From assembly GCA_959599635.1 (NCBI GenBank), contig CAUGJN010000095.1, forward strand, positions 1 to 7,180: a stretch of 7,180 bases of DNA, in the 5' to 3' direction. Shown here one piece after another: positions 1 to 5,506 of the stretch. The notes beneath the pieces are model-generated. The model worked only from the letters and a program-made list of their open reading frames with translations. It was not told the origin of the DNA and made no database searches. This stretch comes from an uncultured Collinsella sp. (GTDB lineage: Bacteria; Actinomycetota; Coriobacteriia; Coriobacteriales; Coriobacteriaceae). Made by a program: the position numbers and the translations under genes. Each line of letters begins with the position of its first letter. Position 1 is the first letter of the stretch.

Positions 1-77
1 CTTAATGTGCTCTTCGAGCGAGCCCAGGACCTGACCGAACAAAAATCAAACGGCCGGCCCCGGGCATGGCGGCGAGT

Positions 78-905
78 TTAACGAGCCGCCAGGATGGCGT
101 CGATGAGCGTCAGTACGCCCCCGTCGTTGTTGCTCGGAATGCGCCATTTGGCGTGCGCGTTCATGTGCTCCTCGGCATTATCCACGATAAAGCTATGCCC
201 GACGCGCTCCAGCATGGGGATGTCGTTGTACGTATCACCCACGGCGGCGGCGTCAGCGATATCAATGCCCAGCTGCTCGCACAGGTGCGCGACGCCCGAC
301 CCCTTGTCGACGCCCAGGTTCATAAAGTCTATCCACTCGCGCCCGGCGTTGGTGACGTAGAGCTTGTCCGAGAACTCGGGGCTGTAGTTCTCGCGAAACG
401 CGGGCTCGGCATCGTAGGCGGGGAAGAAGATCGAAATCTTGTTGGACTCGATATCAAGGCCCTCAAAGCTATCGACGTAGTTGATCGCGTTGTAGTACAC
501 GCTGATCTCGTCGTGGTACTGATGGTCGCGGGCGAGCACATAGAACTCGTCGTAGCAGCACAAGACGGGAACGGCACGCGGGTCCTCCGAGGCACGGGCG
601 AGCACCTGCTGATACAGCGCCACATCGATGTTGCTCTTATAGATATAGCTGCCGCGATAGATGACGCAGGCTCCGTTGTCGGGACAAAAAGCAAGTCGGT
701 TCTTAATGCTCTCGAACATTTCCTCGAGTTTGGGGGCGGGGCGTCCGCTGGCGGGGCAGAATACAATGCCTGCGTCGGCGAGCTTGTCCAGGCGCTCATC
801 AAGACCCTGCGGCAACACGCGCTTGTCGGTGAGCAGCGTCTTGTCCATGTCGACGGCGAGAATCTTAATGCTTCCGATATTGGTGTCCGATTCGTAAGTT
901 TGCAT
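78..905 (-). CDS. Cof-type HAD-superfamily hydrolase (sugar-phosphate/FMN-type phosphatase)
   Basis: A 275-residue cytosolic HAD phosphatase of the Cof/YidA-like group, which removes phosphate from small phosphorylated metabolites. The exact substrate cannot be told from sequence. All four HAD motifs are visible. Motif I is DMDKTLLTD, with nucleophile Asp19 and acid/base Asp21. Motif II is the PASGRP segment with Ser53. Motif III is Lys201 in VDKGSG. Motif IV is GDTYND, with Asp224 and Asp228 for Mg2+ binding. The long insert between motifs II and III (about residues 80-190) fits a C2-type cap, and total length matches the family (about 265-285). The ATG is supported by GAAAGG seven bases upstream (minus strand, 913-918). 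A TATAAC hexamer at 941-946 (minus strand) could be its -10 element, but I see no good -35. The gene is transcribed away from argG and has no visible functional link to it. Family is certain; substrate unknown. Confidence 0.9.
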   Translation of the reverse strand: MQTYESDTNIGSIKILAVDMDKTLLTDKRVLPQGLDERLDKLADAGIVFCPASGRPAPKLEEMFESIKNRLAFCPDNGACVIYRGSYIYKSNIDVALYQQVLARASEDPRAVPVLCCYDEFYVLARDHQYHDEISVYYNAINYVDSFEGLDIESNKISIFFPAYDAEPAFRENYSPEFSDKLYVTNAGREWIDFMNLGVDKGSGVAHLCEQLGIDIADAAAVGDTYNDIPMLERVGHSFIVDNAEEHMNAHAKWRIPSNNDGGVLTLIDAILAAR

Positions 906-1048
906 AAAAGCGCGCCTTTCGTTTCGAAATTGTTTCAGACGTTATAACCATCAACCAGTAACTGAGCGTATTGTCGCAGGAACGGAGCGTATTTGCACCA
1001 CGCTTCACAAAGTAATGAAAAAACTTTTCAGAAATTTGAATTTGTCGC

Positions 1049-1076
1049 TTGTGCTGCGGGCACTTTAGTGTAATAT
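1049..1076 (+). promoter_or_regulatory. Candidate sigma70-type promoter of the argG leader
   Basis: TTGTGC (1049-1054) and TAATAT (1071-1076) are separated by 16 bases in an AT-richer stretch, which predicts a start near 1081-1084. The spacer holds a small dyad, GTGC (1051-1054) and GCAC (1060-1063), that could be an operator. A transcript from here would carry about 96 bases before the arginine-rich leader ORF and about 375 before argG. Assigned by eye only. Confidence 0.55.
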
Positions 1077-1179
1077 AGCGACCATCGAAAACGGAGACGG
1101 AAATACAACCGCTTACCGAAGAAAAGGTACCGTTTACGATATTAGAATTGCGCCCGGCGATAGGTGAAAGGAGAGGCAG

Positions 1180-1254
1180 ATGCAGTTCGTAAAGATCATC
1201 ACTACTGCAGACAATGCCATCCGACGCCAGCGCGCAATTTCCCGACGACGATAA
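1180..1254 (+). CDS. Putative arginine-rich leader peptide of argG (24 codons)
   Basis: A short ORF starting at an ATG with the strong ribosome binding site AAAGGAG (1167-1173), six bases upstream. The peptide begins MQFVKIITTADN and ends in an arginine-rich tail, IRRQRAISRRR. Six of the last ten residues are Arg, and three consecutive CGA codons (1243-1251) directly precede the TAA stop. Four of the six Arg codons are CGA, whereas argG, argH and ndk use only CGC or CGT. The ORF lies between a plausible promoter and terminator-like hairpins, upstream of an arginine-biosynthesis gene. By analogy with the trp, his and leu leader peptides, the ribosome would stall on the Arg codons when charged tRNA-Arg is scarce, changing the folding of the downstream RNA. 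The peptide probably has no function of its own. Its role is inferred; the codons and ribosome binding site are seen directly. It could also act as a nascent-chain arrest peptide, or be a chance ORF. Confidence 0.7.
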   Translation: MQFVKIITTADNAIRRQRAISRRR

Positions 1255-1262
1255 CAATCGTC
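1247..1262 (+). promoter_or_regulatory. Small hairpin over the last leader codons and stop
   Basis: GACGAT (1247-1252) pairs perfectly with ATCGTC (1257-1262) around the loop AACA. The 5' arm is made of the last CGA codons plus the first base of the stop codon, so a ribosome stalled there would prevent the stem and free 1257-1262. Seen directly as a dyad; its role in attenuation is inferred. Confidence 0.4.
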
Positions 1263-1302
1263 TCTGTCCGTATGGGGCGAATTGCCTCAACAGAGTCATT
1301 TT
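1262..1302 (+). promoter_or_regulatory. Leader hairpin, possible first terminator or antiterminator of the argG attenuator
   Basis: CTCTG (1262-1266) pairs with CAGAG (1291-1295). Inside it TGGGGC (1273-1278) pairs with GCCTCA (1284-1289) around GAATT, giving 11 base pairs with one internal loop. TCATTTT follows (1296-1302), a weak T-rich tail. The 5' arm starts 11 bases after the last Arg codon, within reach of a stalled ribosome. An alternative stem, CCTCAA (1285-1290) with TTGAGG (1301-1306), is mutually exclusive with it. Which state favours argG expression cannot be decided by eye. Confidence 0.4.
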
Positions 1303-1409
1303 GAGGTCGTTGGGTTTTAGCACGACATTGCTGCATGTTTCTAGGGCATGTTGTGCTGCTTTTTGCTATTTAACCTGATATTGCACGGTTTTTGACCTCG
1401 AAATGACTT
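1293..1409 (+). repeat. 117-base element bounded by 17-base imperfect inverted repeats
   Basis: Bases 1293-1309 pair with 1393-1409 over 17 consecutive positions (14 Watson-Crick plus 3 GU). The best part is AGTCATTTTGAGGTC (1294-1308) against GACCTCGAAATGACTT (1394-1409). The enclosed 83 bases hold the terminator-like hairpin (1319-1357) and a weaker stem, AACC (1372-1375) with GGTT (1387-1390), followed by more Ts. As RNA this would be a three-way junction. As DNA it resembles a very short insertion with terminal inverted repeats, and CAAC occurs on both sides (1288-1291 and 1411-1414). The inverted repeat is certain; its nature is open. Confidence 0.6.
1319..1364 (+). terminator. Terminator-like hairpin upstream of argG (attenuator candidate)
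   Basis: The 5' arm AGCACGACAT (1319-1328) pairs with ATGTTGTGCT (1348-1357). After one bulged T, GCT (1330-1332) pairs with GGC (1345-1347), giving 13 pairs including two GU, with a 12-base loop. Two bases later comes T5 (1360-1364), as expected of an intrinsic terminator. A stem between GTCGT (1306-1310) and ACGAC (1322-1326) would invade the 5' arm and could be the antiterminator. The terminator lies about 95 bases before the argG start and after the leader ORF. It is inside the inverted-repeat element at 1293-1409, so it may instead be one arm of a larger fold. Confidence 0.55.
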
Positions 1410-1458
1410 GCAACTGACCGATGTTCTAACTAGCTACCAAGGGCGAAAGGAAACAGCC

Positions 1459-2685
1459 ATGAGCAAGGAAAAAGTCGTTCTCGCATATTCCGGTGGTCTT
1501 GATACATCCGTATGTGTCAAGTGGCTCCAGGACGAGAAGAATCTCGATGTTGTTTGTGTCTGCGGCAACGTGGGCCAGGAGGAGACCGGTCTGGACGCCA
1601 AGAAGCAGAAGGCCCTCGACCTGGGCGTTCTGGATTGCCAGGTGCTCGATCTGCGCGACGAGTTCTCCGATGAGTTCCTGACTAAGGCTATCGCCGCAAA
1701 CTCTATGTACGAGAACAAGTATCCGCTGCTCTCCGCCCTGTCCCGCCCGTTGCTCGCCAAGAAGCTTGTCGAGGTCGCTCACGAGTTTGGCGCGACCTAC
1801 GTCGCTCACGGCTGCACCGGCAAGGGTAACGACCAGGTTCGTTTTGAGGCTGCCGTCAAGGCCCTCGACCCCGAGCTCAAGGTTATCGCCCCGGTTCGCG
1901 AGTGGGACCTGAAGTGCCGTCCCGACGAGGTCGCCTACGCACATGCCCACAACGTGCCGGTTCCCGAGGGTGCCAACGACAACCCCTACTCCATCGACGA
2001 CAACCTGTGGGGTCGCGCCATTGAGTGCGGTCACCTGGAGGATCCCTGGAACGAGCCGCTCGATGACGCCTGGGTTATGACCAAGAACCCCGAGGACGCG
2101 CCCGACACCCCGACGTATACCGAGATTGAGTTTGAGGCCGGCAAGCCCGTCGCCGTCGACGGCAAGAAGATGAAGCTCTCCGAGATCGTCATCGCCCTCA
2201 ACAAGATCTCTGGTGACAACGGCTTTGGCCGTCTCGACCTGGTCGAGGATCGTCTGGTGGGCCTCAAGAGCCGTGAGTGCTATGAGGTTCCCGGCGCCCT
2301 GACGCTCATCACCGCCCACAAGGCACTTGAGGACATTTGCGTCGAGGGCGACCTGCTCAAGACCAAGATCAAGCTCGAGCAGGATTGGGCCACCGCCGTG
2401 TACAACGGCCAGTGGTACAGCCCGCTCAAGAACGCGCTCGATGCCTTTATGGCCGATACCCAGAAGTTCGTGACCGGTACCGTCCGTCTGAAGTTCTTTA
2501 AGGGCAACTGCCATGTCGTCGGTCGCAAGAGCCCGTTTAGCCTGTATGACTACGGTCTGGCTACCTACGACCGCGACACCACGTTTGACGAGAAGGCCAG
2601 CGCCGGCTTTATCGAGATCGATACGCTGTCGCTCAAGACGTGGGCAAAGGTCCAGGGTCCCAGCTCCGCTGCCGCCCAGGCCTAA
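1459..2685 (+). CDS. argG: Argininosuccinate synthase
   Basis: A 408-residue enzyme joining citrulline and aspartate with ATP to make argininosuccinate, AMP and pyrophosphate. It is the penultimate step of arginine synthesis and cytosolic, usually a tetramer. The N-terminal ATP-pyrophosphatase loop AYSGGLDTS (residues 9-17) is intact. The substrate-binding stretch VAHGCTGKGNDQVRFE (about 115-130) and the later KSRECYEVPGA segment are also clear. Length matches the class I family (about 400). The ATG at 1459 was chosen because AAAGG (1446-1450) lies eight bases upstream and the protein then begins MSKEKVVLAYSGG, the usual start. An in-frame TTG at 1408 would add 17 unconserved residues. All 12 Arg codons are CGC or CGT. 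A leader with an arginine-rich ORF and hairpins precedes it, suggesting control by arginine supply. argH follows 522 bases downstream, so tight co-transcription is not obvious. Confidence 0.98.
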   Translation: MSKEKVVLAYSGGLDTSVCVKWLQDEKNLDVVCVCGNVGQEETGLDAKKQKALDLGVLDCQVLDLRDEFSDEFLTKAIAANSMYENKYPLLSALSRPLLAKKLVEVAHEFGATYVAHGCTGKGNDQVRFEAAVKALDPELKVIAPVREWDLKCRPDEVAYAHAHNVPVPEGANDNPYSIDDNLWGRAIECGHLEDPWNEPLDDAWVMTKNPEDAPDTPTYTEIEFEAGKPVAVDGKKMKLSEIVIALNKISGDNGFGRLDLVEDRLVGLKSRECYEVPGALTLITAHKALEDICVEGDLLKTKIKLEQDWATAVYNGQWYSPLKNALDAFMADTQKFVTGTVRLKFFKGNCHVVGRKSPFSLYDYGLATYDRDTTFDEKASAGFIEIDTLSLKTWAKVQGPSSAAAQA

Positions 2686-2700
2686 CGCCTCCTTTCCTTG

Positions 2701-2728
2701 GTATCCGCGCGGCCCATCCGCGTGATAC
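2701..2728 (+). other. Imperfect hairpin just after argG
   Basis: GTATC (2701-2705) pairs with GATAC (2724-2728), and CGCGG (2708-2712) with CCGCG (2718-2722) around the loop CCCAT. It begins 15 bases after the argG stop. No T-run follows (AAAACGG instead), so it is not a canonical terminator. It may stabilise the argG mRNA 3' end or pause polymerase. Confidence 0.4.
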
Positions 2729-2838
2729 AAAACGGGCGCACGGGGTCCCTACCTTTCGTTATGCTTGCTGACACTTCTTAACATCGGTGGCCCCTACGTT
2801 CCGCCCGCATATATGACGCCGCGCCTGCGGCTGAGTCC

Positions 2839-2870
2839 GAGCCCCGCCGGGGTTGTCCGGCGGGGCTCCT
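2839..2870 (+). terminator. Probable argG terminator (strong GC stem, weak T tail)
   Basis: GAGCCCCGCCGG (2839-2850) pairs perfectly with CCGGCGGGGCTC (2857-2868) around GGTTGT, a 12-pair stem. The tail CTTCTATCAATTT has few consecutive Ts, so termination may be partial. It lies between argG and the small ORF at 2919. Confidence 0.55.
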
Positions 2871-2918
2871 TCTATCAATTTGGCGGCTCTGTGCCTATAT
2901 ATATGAGGAGTATCCATT

Positions 2919-3089
2919 ATGTTCAACGCTATCGCGCATGCCTTACTTGCCCTCGCGCCCGAGTTCGATGCTGCAAAGGTCGAGGACGTTCCTATGAGCC
3001 TAAAGGCCTGGATCGATGGTTCGCAAGGCAACATCCGGAGGGAGACGTTGGGCGCCAAGTGCCTGGTGCGTCACTTCTTTGCAAATTAG
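2919..3089 (+). CDS. Hypothetical small protein (56 codons) between argG and argH
   Basis: I do not recognise this protein. It starts MFNAIAHALLALAPEFDAAK and ends LVRHFFAN. The ATG has a good ribosome binding site, GAGGAG (2905-2910), eight bases upstream. Codons in the first half (GCC, ATC, CTC, GAG, GTC, GAC) match the neighbouring genes; the second half contains CGG and AGG and is less typical. Residues 2-13 are hydrophobic enough for a buried or weakly membrane-associated helix, but there is no signal peptide or clear transmembrane span. One Cys (48) and one Trp (31) are present. The TATATATAT run (2896-2904) is too close to the ribosome binding site to serve as an ordinary -10, and I found no convincing separate promoter. 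It could be a genuine small protein, a remnant of a longer gene, or a chance ORF with a good ribosome binding site. Confidence 0.45.
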   Translation: MFNAIAHALLALAPEFDAAKVEDVPMSLKAWIDGSQGNIRRETLGAKCLVRHFFAN

Positions 3090-3207
3090 CAACATGGTCC
3101 CGCGCACGGTGGGGATTGTGTAAAACTAGCGGTTGAAAAATCGCTTTAGCGACATGGCGCATTGCTTTGGGCGCTTGTTTTGGTATTTGGAGAAAGGGGA
3201 CGGTTCC

Positions 3208-4638
3208 ATGGCTCTTTGGGGCGGTCGTTTTGAGGCGGGAGTGGCCGAGGTCACGCAGGAGTTTGGCGCGTCGCTGCCGGTCGACAAACATCTCTATAAG
3301 CAGGATATCGCCGGTTCTAAGGCGCATGCCAAGATGCTGGCGGCCCAGGGCATCATCAGTGCCGAGGATGAGCAGGCGATTGCCGAGGGCCTGACCGGAA
3401 TCGAACAGGATATCGATGCCGGCAACTTCACCTTCGATATCAACGACGAGGACATCCATATGTCCATCGAGAGCGAGCTGACGCGTCGCATCGGCGAGGC
3501 CGGCAAGCGCTTGCATACCGGACGTTCGCGCAACGACCAGGTGGCGACCGATACGCGCCTGGGCGTCAAGGCGTTGGCCAAGGAGCTCATGGAGGCCAAC
3601 CTGCAGTTGCGCCACGTGCTGGTGGATGCGGCCAAGAAGTACGACAAGGTGATTCTGCCGGGTTACACGCACATGCAGCATGCTCAGCCCGTGCTGCTGT
3701 CACATCATCTGCTGGCGTATTCCTGGATGTTCGCGCGCGACTTTACACGTCTGAAGGCCGCCTTTGATGCCGCCGACAACTGCCCGCTGGGTGCTGCCGC
3801 GCTTGCCGGTACGAGCTATCCGCTCGATCGCCAGATGACGGCTGCCGAACTTGGCTTTGCGGGCGTGATTCCCAACTCGCTCGATGCGGTTTCCGACCGT
3901 GATTTCCTGCTCGATCTGCATTACGCCGGATCCGTCATGGCGATGCACCTGTCGCGTCTTTCCGAGGAGATCGTGCTGTGGTCGAGCTCCGAATTTGGCT
4001 TTATCACGCTTTCAGACTCCTACTCCACCGGCTCGTCTATCATGCCGCAGAAGAAGAATCCCGACTTTGCCGAGCTTATCCGCGGTAAGAGCGGTCGCGT
4101 GTACGGCAACCTGGTGCAGCTGCTGGTAACCATGAAGGGCCTGCCGCTCGCTTATAACAAGGACTTGCAGGAGGACAAGGAGGGCGCGCTCGATACCGCT
4201 CACACGCTCATGCAGTGCCTGTCCGTTATGGCCGGAATGATTTCGACCTGGACCGTCAACGAGGATGCCATGGCGCGCGAGTGCGGCGTGGGGCATCTTG
4301 CCGCCACCGATGTTGCCGATTACCTGGCTAAGCGTGGTCTGCCGTTCCGTGAGGCACATGCCGTGGTGGGCCATCTGGTCCTGATGTGTGAGAAGCACGG
4401 CTGCAATCTTGAGGACCTGCCGTTTGAGGTGTTCCAGGAGGCAAGCCCGCTCTTTGAGCGCGACATTACCGAGGCGCTCGACATCCCGTCGATTGTCGCC
4501 GCACGCACGACCGAGGGCGGTACCGCCCCCGCCGCCGTTGCCGTGCAGCTGCAGCGTGCCGAGGCGCAGCTCGTGGCCGACGAAGGCGTGTTTGGATCGC
4601 TAACCAAGGTTGTCGAGATGGGTCACGGGGCAAAGTAA
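3208..4638 (+). CDS. argH: Argininosuccinate lyase
   Basis: A 476-residue enzyme of the fumarase/aspartase superfamily that splits argininosuccinate into arginine and fumarate, the last step of arginine synthesis. It is a cytosolic homotetramer whose active sites combine residues of three subunits. Visible motifs, in order, are the N-terminal MALWGGRF, HTGRSRNDQVATD (103-115), GYTHMQHAQPV (152-162, with conserved His155), and the signature GSSIMPQKKNPD (275-286) carrying the catalytic serine loop. Length matches the family (about 460). The ATG at 3208 was chosen because the protein then starts exactly like other ArgH proteins and AAAGGGGA (3193-3200) lies seven bases upstream. In-frame starts further upstream would add unconserved residues. 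I found no convincing promoter in 3090-3207, only the dyad TCGCT (3141-3145) with AGCGA (3148-3152). It may be co-transcribed with the small ORF or read through from argG. Confidence 0.98.
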   Translation: MALWGGRFEAGVAEVTQEFGASLPVDKHLYKQDIAGSKAHAKMLAAQGIISAEDEQAIAEGLTGIEQDIDAGNFTFDINDEDIHMSIESELTRRIGEAGKRLHTGRSRNDQVATDTRLGVKALAKELMEANLQLRHVLVDAAKKYDKVILPGYTHMQHAQPVLLSHHLLAYSWMFARDFTRLKAAFDAADNCPLGAAALAGTSYPLDRQMTAAELGFAGVIPNSLDAVSDRDFLLDLHYAGSVMAMHLSRLSEEIVLWSSSEFGFITLSDSYSTGSSIMPQKKNPDFAELIRGKSGRVYGNLVQLLVTMKGLPLAYNKDLQEDKEGALDTAHTLMQCLSVMAGMISTWTVNEDAMARECGVGHLAATDVADYLAKRGLPFREAHAVVGHLVLMCEKHGCNLEDLPFEVFQEASPLFERDITEALDIPSIVAARTTEGGTAPAAVAVQLQRAEAQLVADEGVFGSLTKVVEMGHGAK

Positions 4639-4691
4639 AGGTTTGGCTGAAGACGTATTGTCCATTTATTGATAAATCGTTTTTGCTTTAC

Positions 4692-4722
4692 GGGCGTCTG
4701 CTGATGCGGGCGCCCCTATTTT
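4692..4722 (+). terminator. Intrinsic terminator after argH
   Basis: GGGCGTCTG (4692-4700) pairs with CGGGCGCCC (4707-4715), nine pairs including two GU, around CTGATG. The tail CTATTTT follows. It begins 53 bases after the argH stop. Confidence 0.75.
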
Positions 4723-4743
4723 GCTGCTATGGGGGAGGGGCTT

Positions 4744-4880
4744 GTCGAGAACTTCTGTAGGACCTTTGGGCAGGTTGTGAAGGGGGTACGTTCGCGGGTG
4801 GCAACCGACCGCCCGCTCTGTTCGATGTGGTTGATGAGCGGTCGGATGGTACTCTAATCGGGCTTCGAAACAGAAGTGAC
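4744..4880 (+). other. Structured-looking gap upstream of ndk (possible leader or ncRNA)
   Basis: The 384 bases between argH and ndk hold no convincing gene but several dyads. ACTTCTGT (4751-4758) pairs perfectly with ACAGAAGT (4870-4877), and GTC (4744-4746) with GAC (4878-4880), closing a 137-base domain. Inside, GCGGGTGG (4794-4801) pairs with CCGCCCGC (4809-4816). An alternative stem, CCGACC (4805-4810) with GGTCGG (4840-4845) plus GCTC (4815-4818) with GAGC (4836-4839), excludes the first. It matches no riboswitch, tmRNA, SRP or T-box pattern that I know. It lies upstream of the predicted ndk promoter, so if transcribed it may be a separate RNA. Confidence 0.35.
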
Positions 4881-4888
4881 ACATATGG

Positions 4889-4924
4889 AGCGCTTTAATA
4901 AATTGCAGCGTTTCAATAAACAGC
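4889..4924 (+). repeat. 18-base tandem direct repeat just upstream of the ndk promoter
   Basis: AGCGCTTTAATAAATTGC (4889-4906) is followed directly by AGCGTTTCAATAAACAGC (4907-4924), identical at 14 of 18 positions. It ends six bases before the predicted ndk -35. The AT-rich content would also fit an UP element or paired activator sites. Confidence 0.6.
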
Positions 4925-4930
4925 TTTTTG

Positions 4931-4959
4931 TTTAACTGCAGCTAAAACTCTGTTACGAT
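4931..4959 (+). promoter_or_regulatory. Candidate ndk promoter
   Basis: An extended -10, TG (4951-4952) followed by TACGAT (4954-4959), lies 17 bases after a weak -35 (TTTAAC, 4931-4936). It predicts a start near 4966 and a leader of about 57 bases before ndk. Confidence 0.5.
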
Positions 4960-5022
4960 GCAGTCCAGGCGGGTGCCGGAATGGGACTTGGGCACGCGCG
5001 AACCTACTTGAAAGGCTACCTT

Positions 5023-5427
5023 ATGGCTATCGAGAAGACCTTCATCATGATTAAGCCCGACGCCGTGCGCGATCGCAAGATCGGCGAGATCGTTGCTCGT
5101 ATTGAGCGTAGCGGCCTTGTCATCGAGCGCATGGAGATGACCACGCTCGAGCGCGCTACCGTCGAGGAGCACTACGCCCATCTGGCCGACAAGCCCTTCT
5201 TTGGCGGTCTCTGCGACTTTATGACGAGCGGTCCGGTCGTCAAGATGGTCGTTTCCGGTCTCTCCGCTGTCTCCAAGATGCGCACCCTTATGGGCGCTAC
5301 CAACCCGCTTGATGCTGCTCCTGGCACCATCCGCGGCGACTTCGCCGTCGATGTCAACGCCAACGTGATTCACGGCTCCGACTGCCTGGAGAACGCCGAG
5401 ATCGAGATCAAGCGCTTCTTTGGCTAA
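5023..5427 (+). CDS. ndk: Nucleoside diphosphate kinase
   Basis: A 134-residue cytosolic enzyme that moves the gamma phosphate of ATP onto nucleoside and deoxynucleoside diphosphates through a phosphohistidine intermediate, balancing NTP and dNTP pools. It starts MAIEKTFIMIKPDAVRD, with the phosphate-binding Lys11. The nucleotide-binding residues Tyr51, Phe59, Arg87, Thr93, Arg104 and Asn114 are in place, and His117 in NVIHGSD is the catalytic histidine. The family usually has Ser after HGSD; here it is Cys121, a conservative change. Length is typical (about 135-145). The ATG at 5023 has GAAAGG (5010-5015) seven bases upstream, and an upstream in-frame ATG at 4981 would add 14 unconserved residues. 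It appears to be a single-gene transcript with its own promoter and a strong terminator. Confidence 0.98.
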   Translation: MAIEKTFIMIKPDAVRDRKIGEIVARIERSGLVIERMEMTTLERATVEEHYAHLADKPFFGGLCDFMTSGPVVKMVVSGLSAVSKMRTLMGATNPLDAAPGTIRGDFAVDVNANVIHGSDCLENAEIEIKRFFG

Positions 5428-5465
5428 ACCAGCTTTGACTCCTTAAAGCTGTTAGCGTGTGGCTT

Positions 5466-5499
5466 GGGCGCCGCGGAACTCCATCCGCGGCGCCCTTTT
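5466..5499 (+). terminator. Intrinsic terminator of ndk
   Basis: GGGCGCCGCGGA (5466-5477) pairs perfectly with TCCGCGGCGCCC (5484-5495) around ACTCCA and is followed by TTTT. It starts 38 bases after the ndk stop. Confidence 0.92.
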
Positions 5500-5506
5500 A
5501 TATTCC

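Noticed and set aside
1..77. Terminator for the HAD gene in the GC palindromes and T-rich stretch read on the minus strand
   Set aside because: GGCCGGCC (52-59) and neighbours are self-complementary, but I could not build a stem with a sensible loop next to the T-run.
1..81. Open frame 1 from the window edge to a TAA at 79-81, possibly the C-terminal tail of a plus-strand gene
   Set aside because: Only 26 codons visible, with late rare Arg codons and nothing recognisable. It could be real, as it would be convergent with the HAD gene, but the sequence here cannot support it.
66..947. Long plus-strand ORF opposite the HAD phosphatase
   Set aside because: It is the antisense shadow of a gene with all four HAD motifs; the translation resembles no family and high GC explains the lack of stops.
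865..1323. 152-codon minus-strand ORF across the HAD start and argG leader
   Set aside because: No ribosome binding site, unlike the host in codon use, overlaps the HAD start, and no recognisable protein; the plus-strand leader features explain the region better.
1408..1458. In-frame TTG start giving a longer ArgG
   Set aside because: No ribosome binding site and 17 unconserved residues; the ATG at 1459 has a good one and a family-typical start.
1083..1458. T-box or known amino-acid riboswitch ahead of argG
   Set aside because: I do not see the T-box sequence (AGGGTGG...ACCGCG type) or any other aptamer pattern that I know.
1426..2730. 434-codon minus-strand ORF over argG
   Set aside because: Antisense shadow of argG, which is unmistakable on the plus strand.
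3133..3207. Upstream TTG (3133) or ATG (3154) starts for ArgH
   Set aside because: ArgH proteins start at MALWGGRF, and the best ribosome binding site is the one before 3208.
4666..4884. 72-codon minus-strand ORF between argH and ndk
   Set aside because: No ribosome binding site, not protein-like in composition, and it covers the argH terminator and the dyads.
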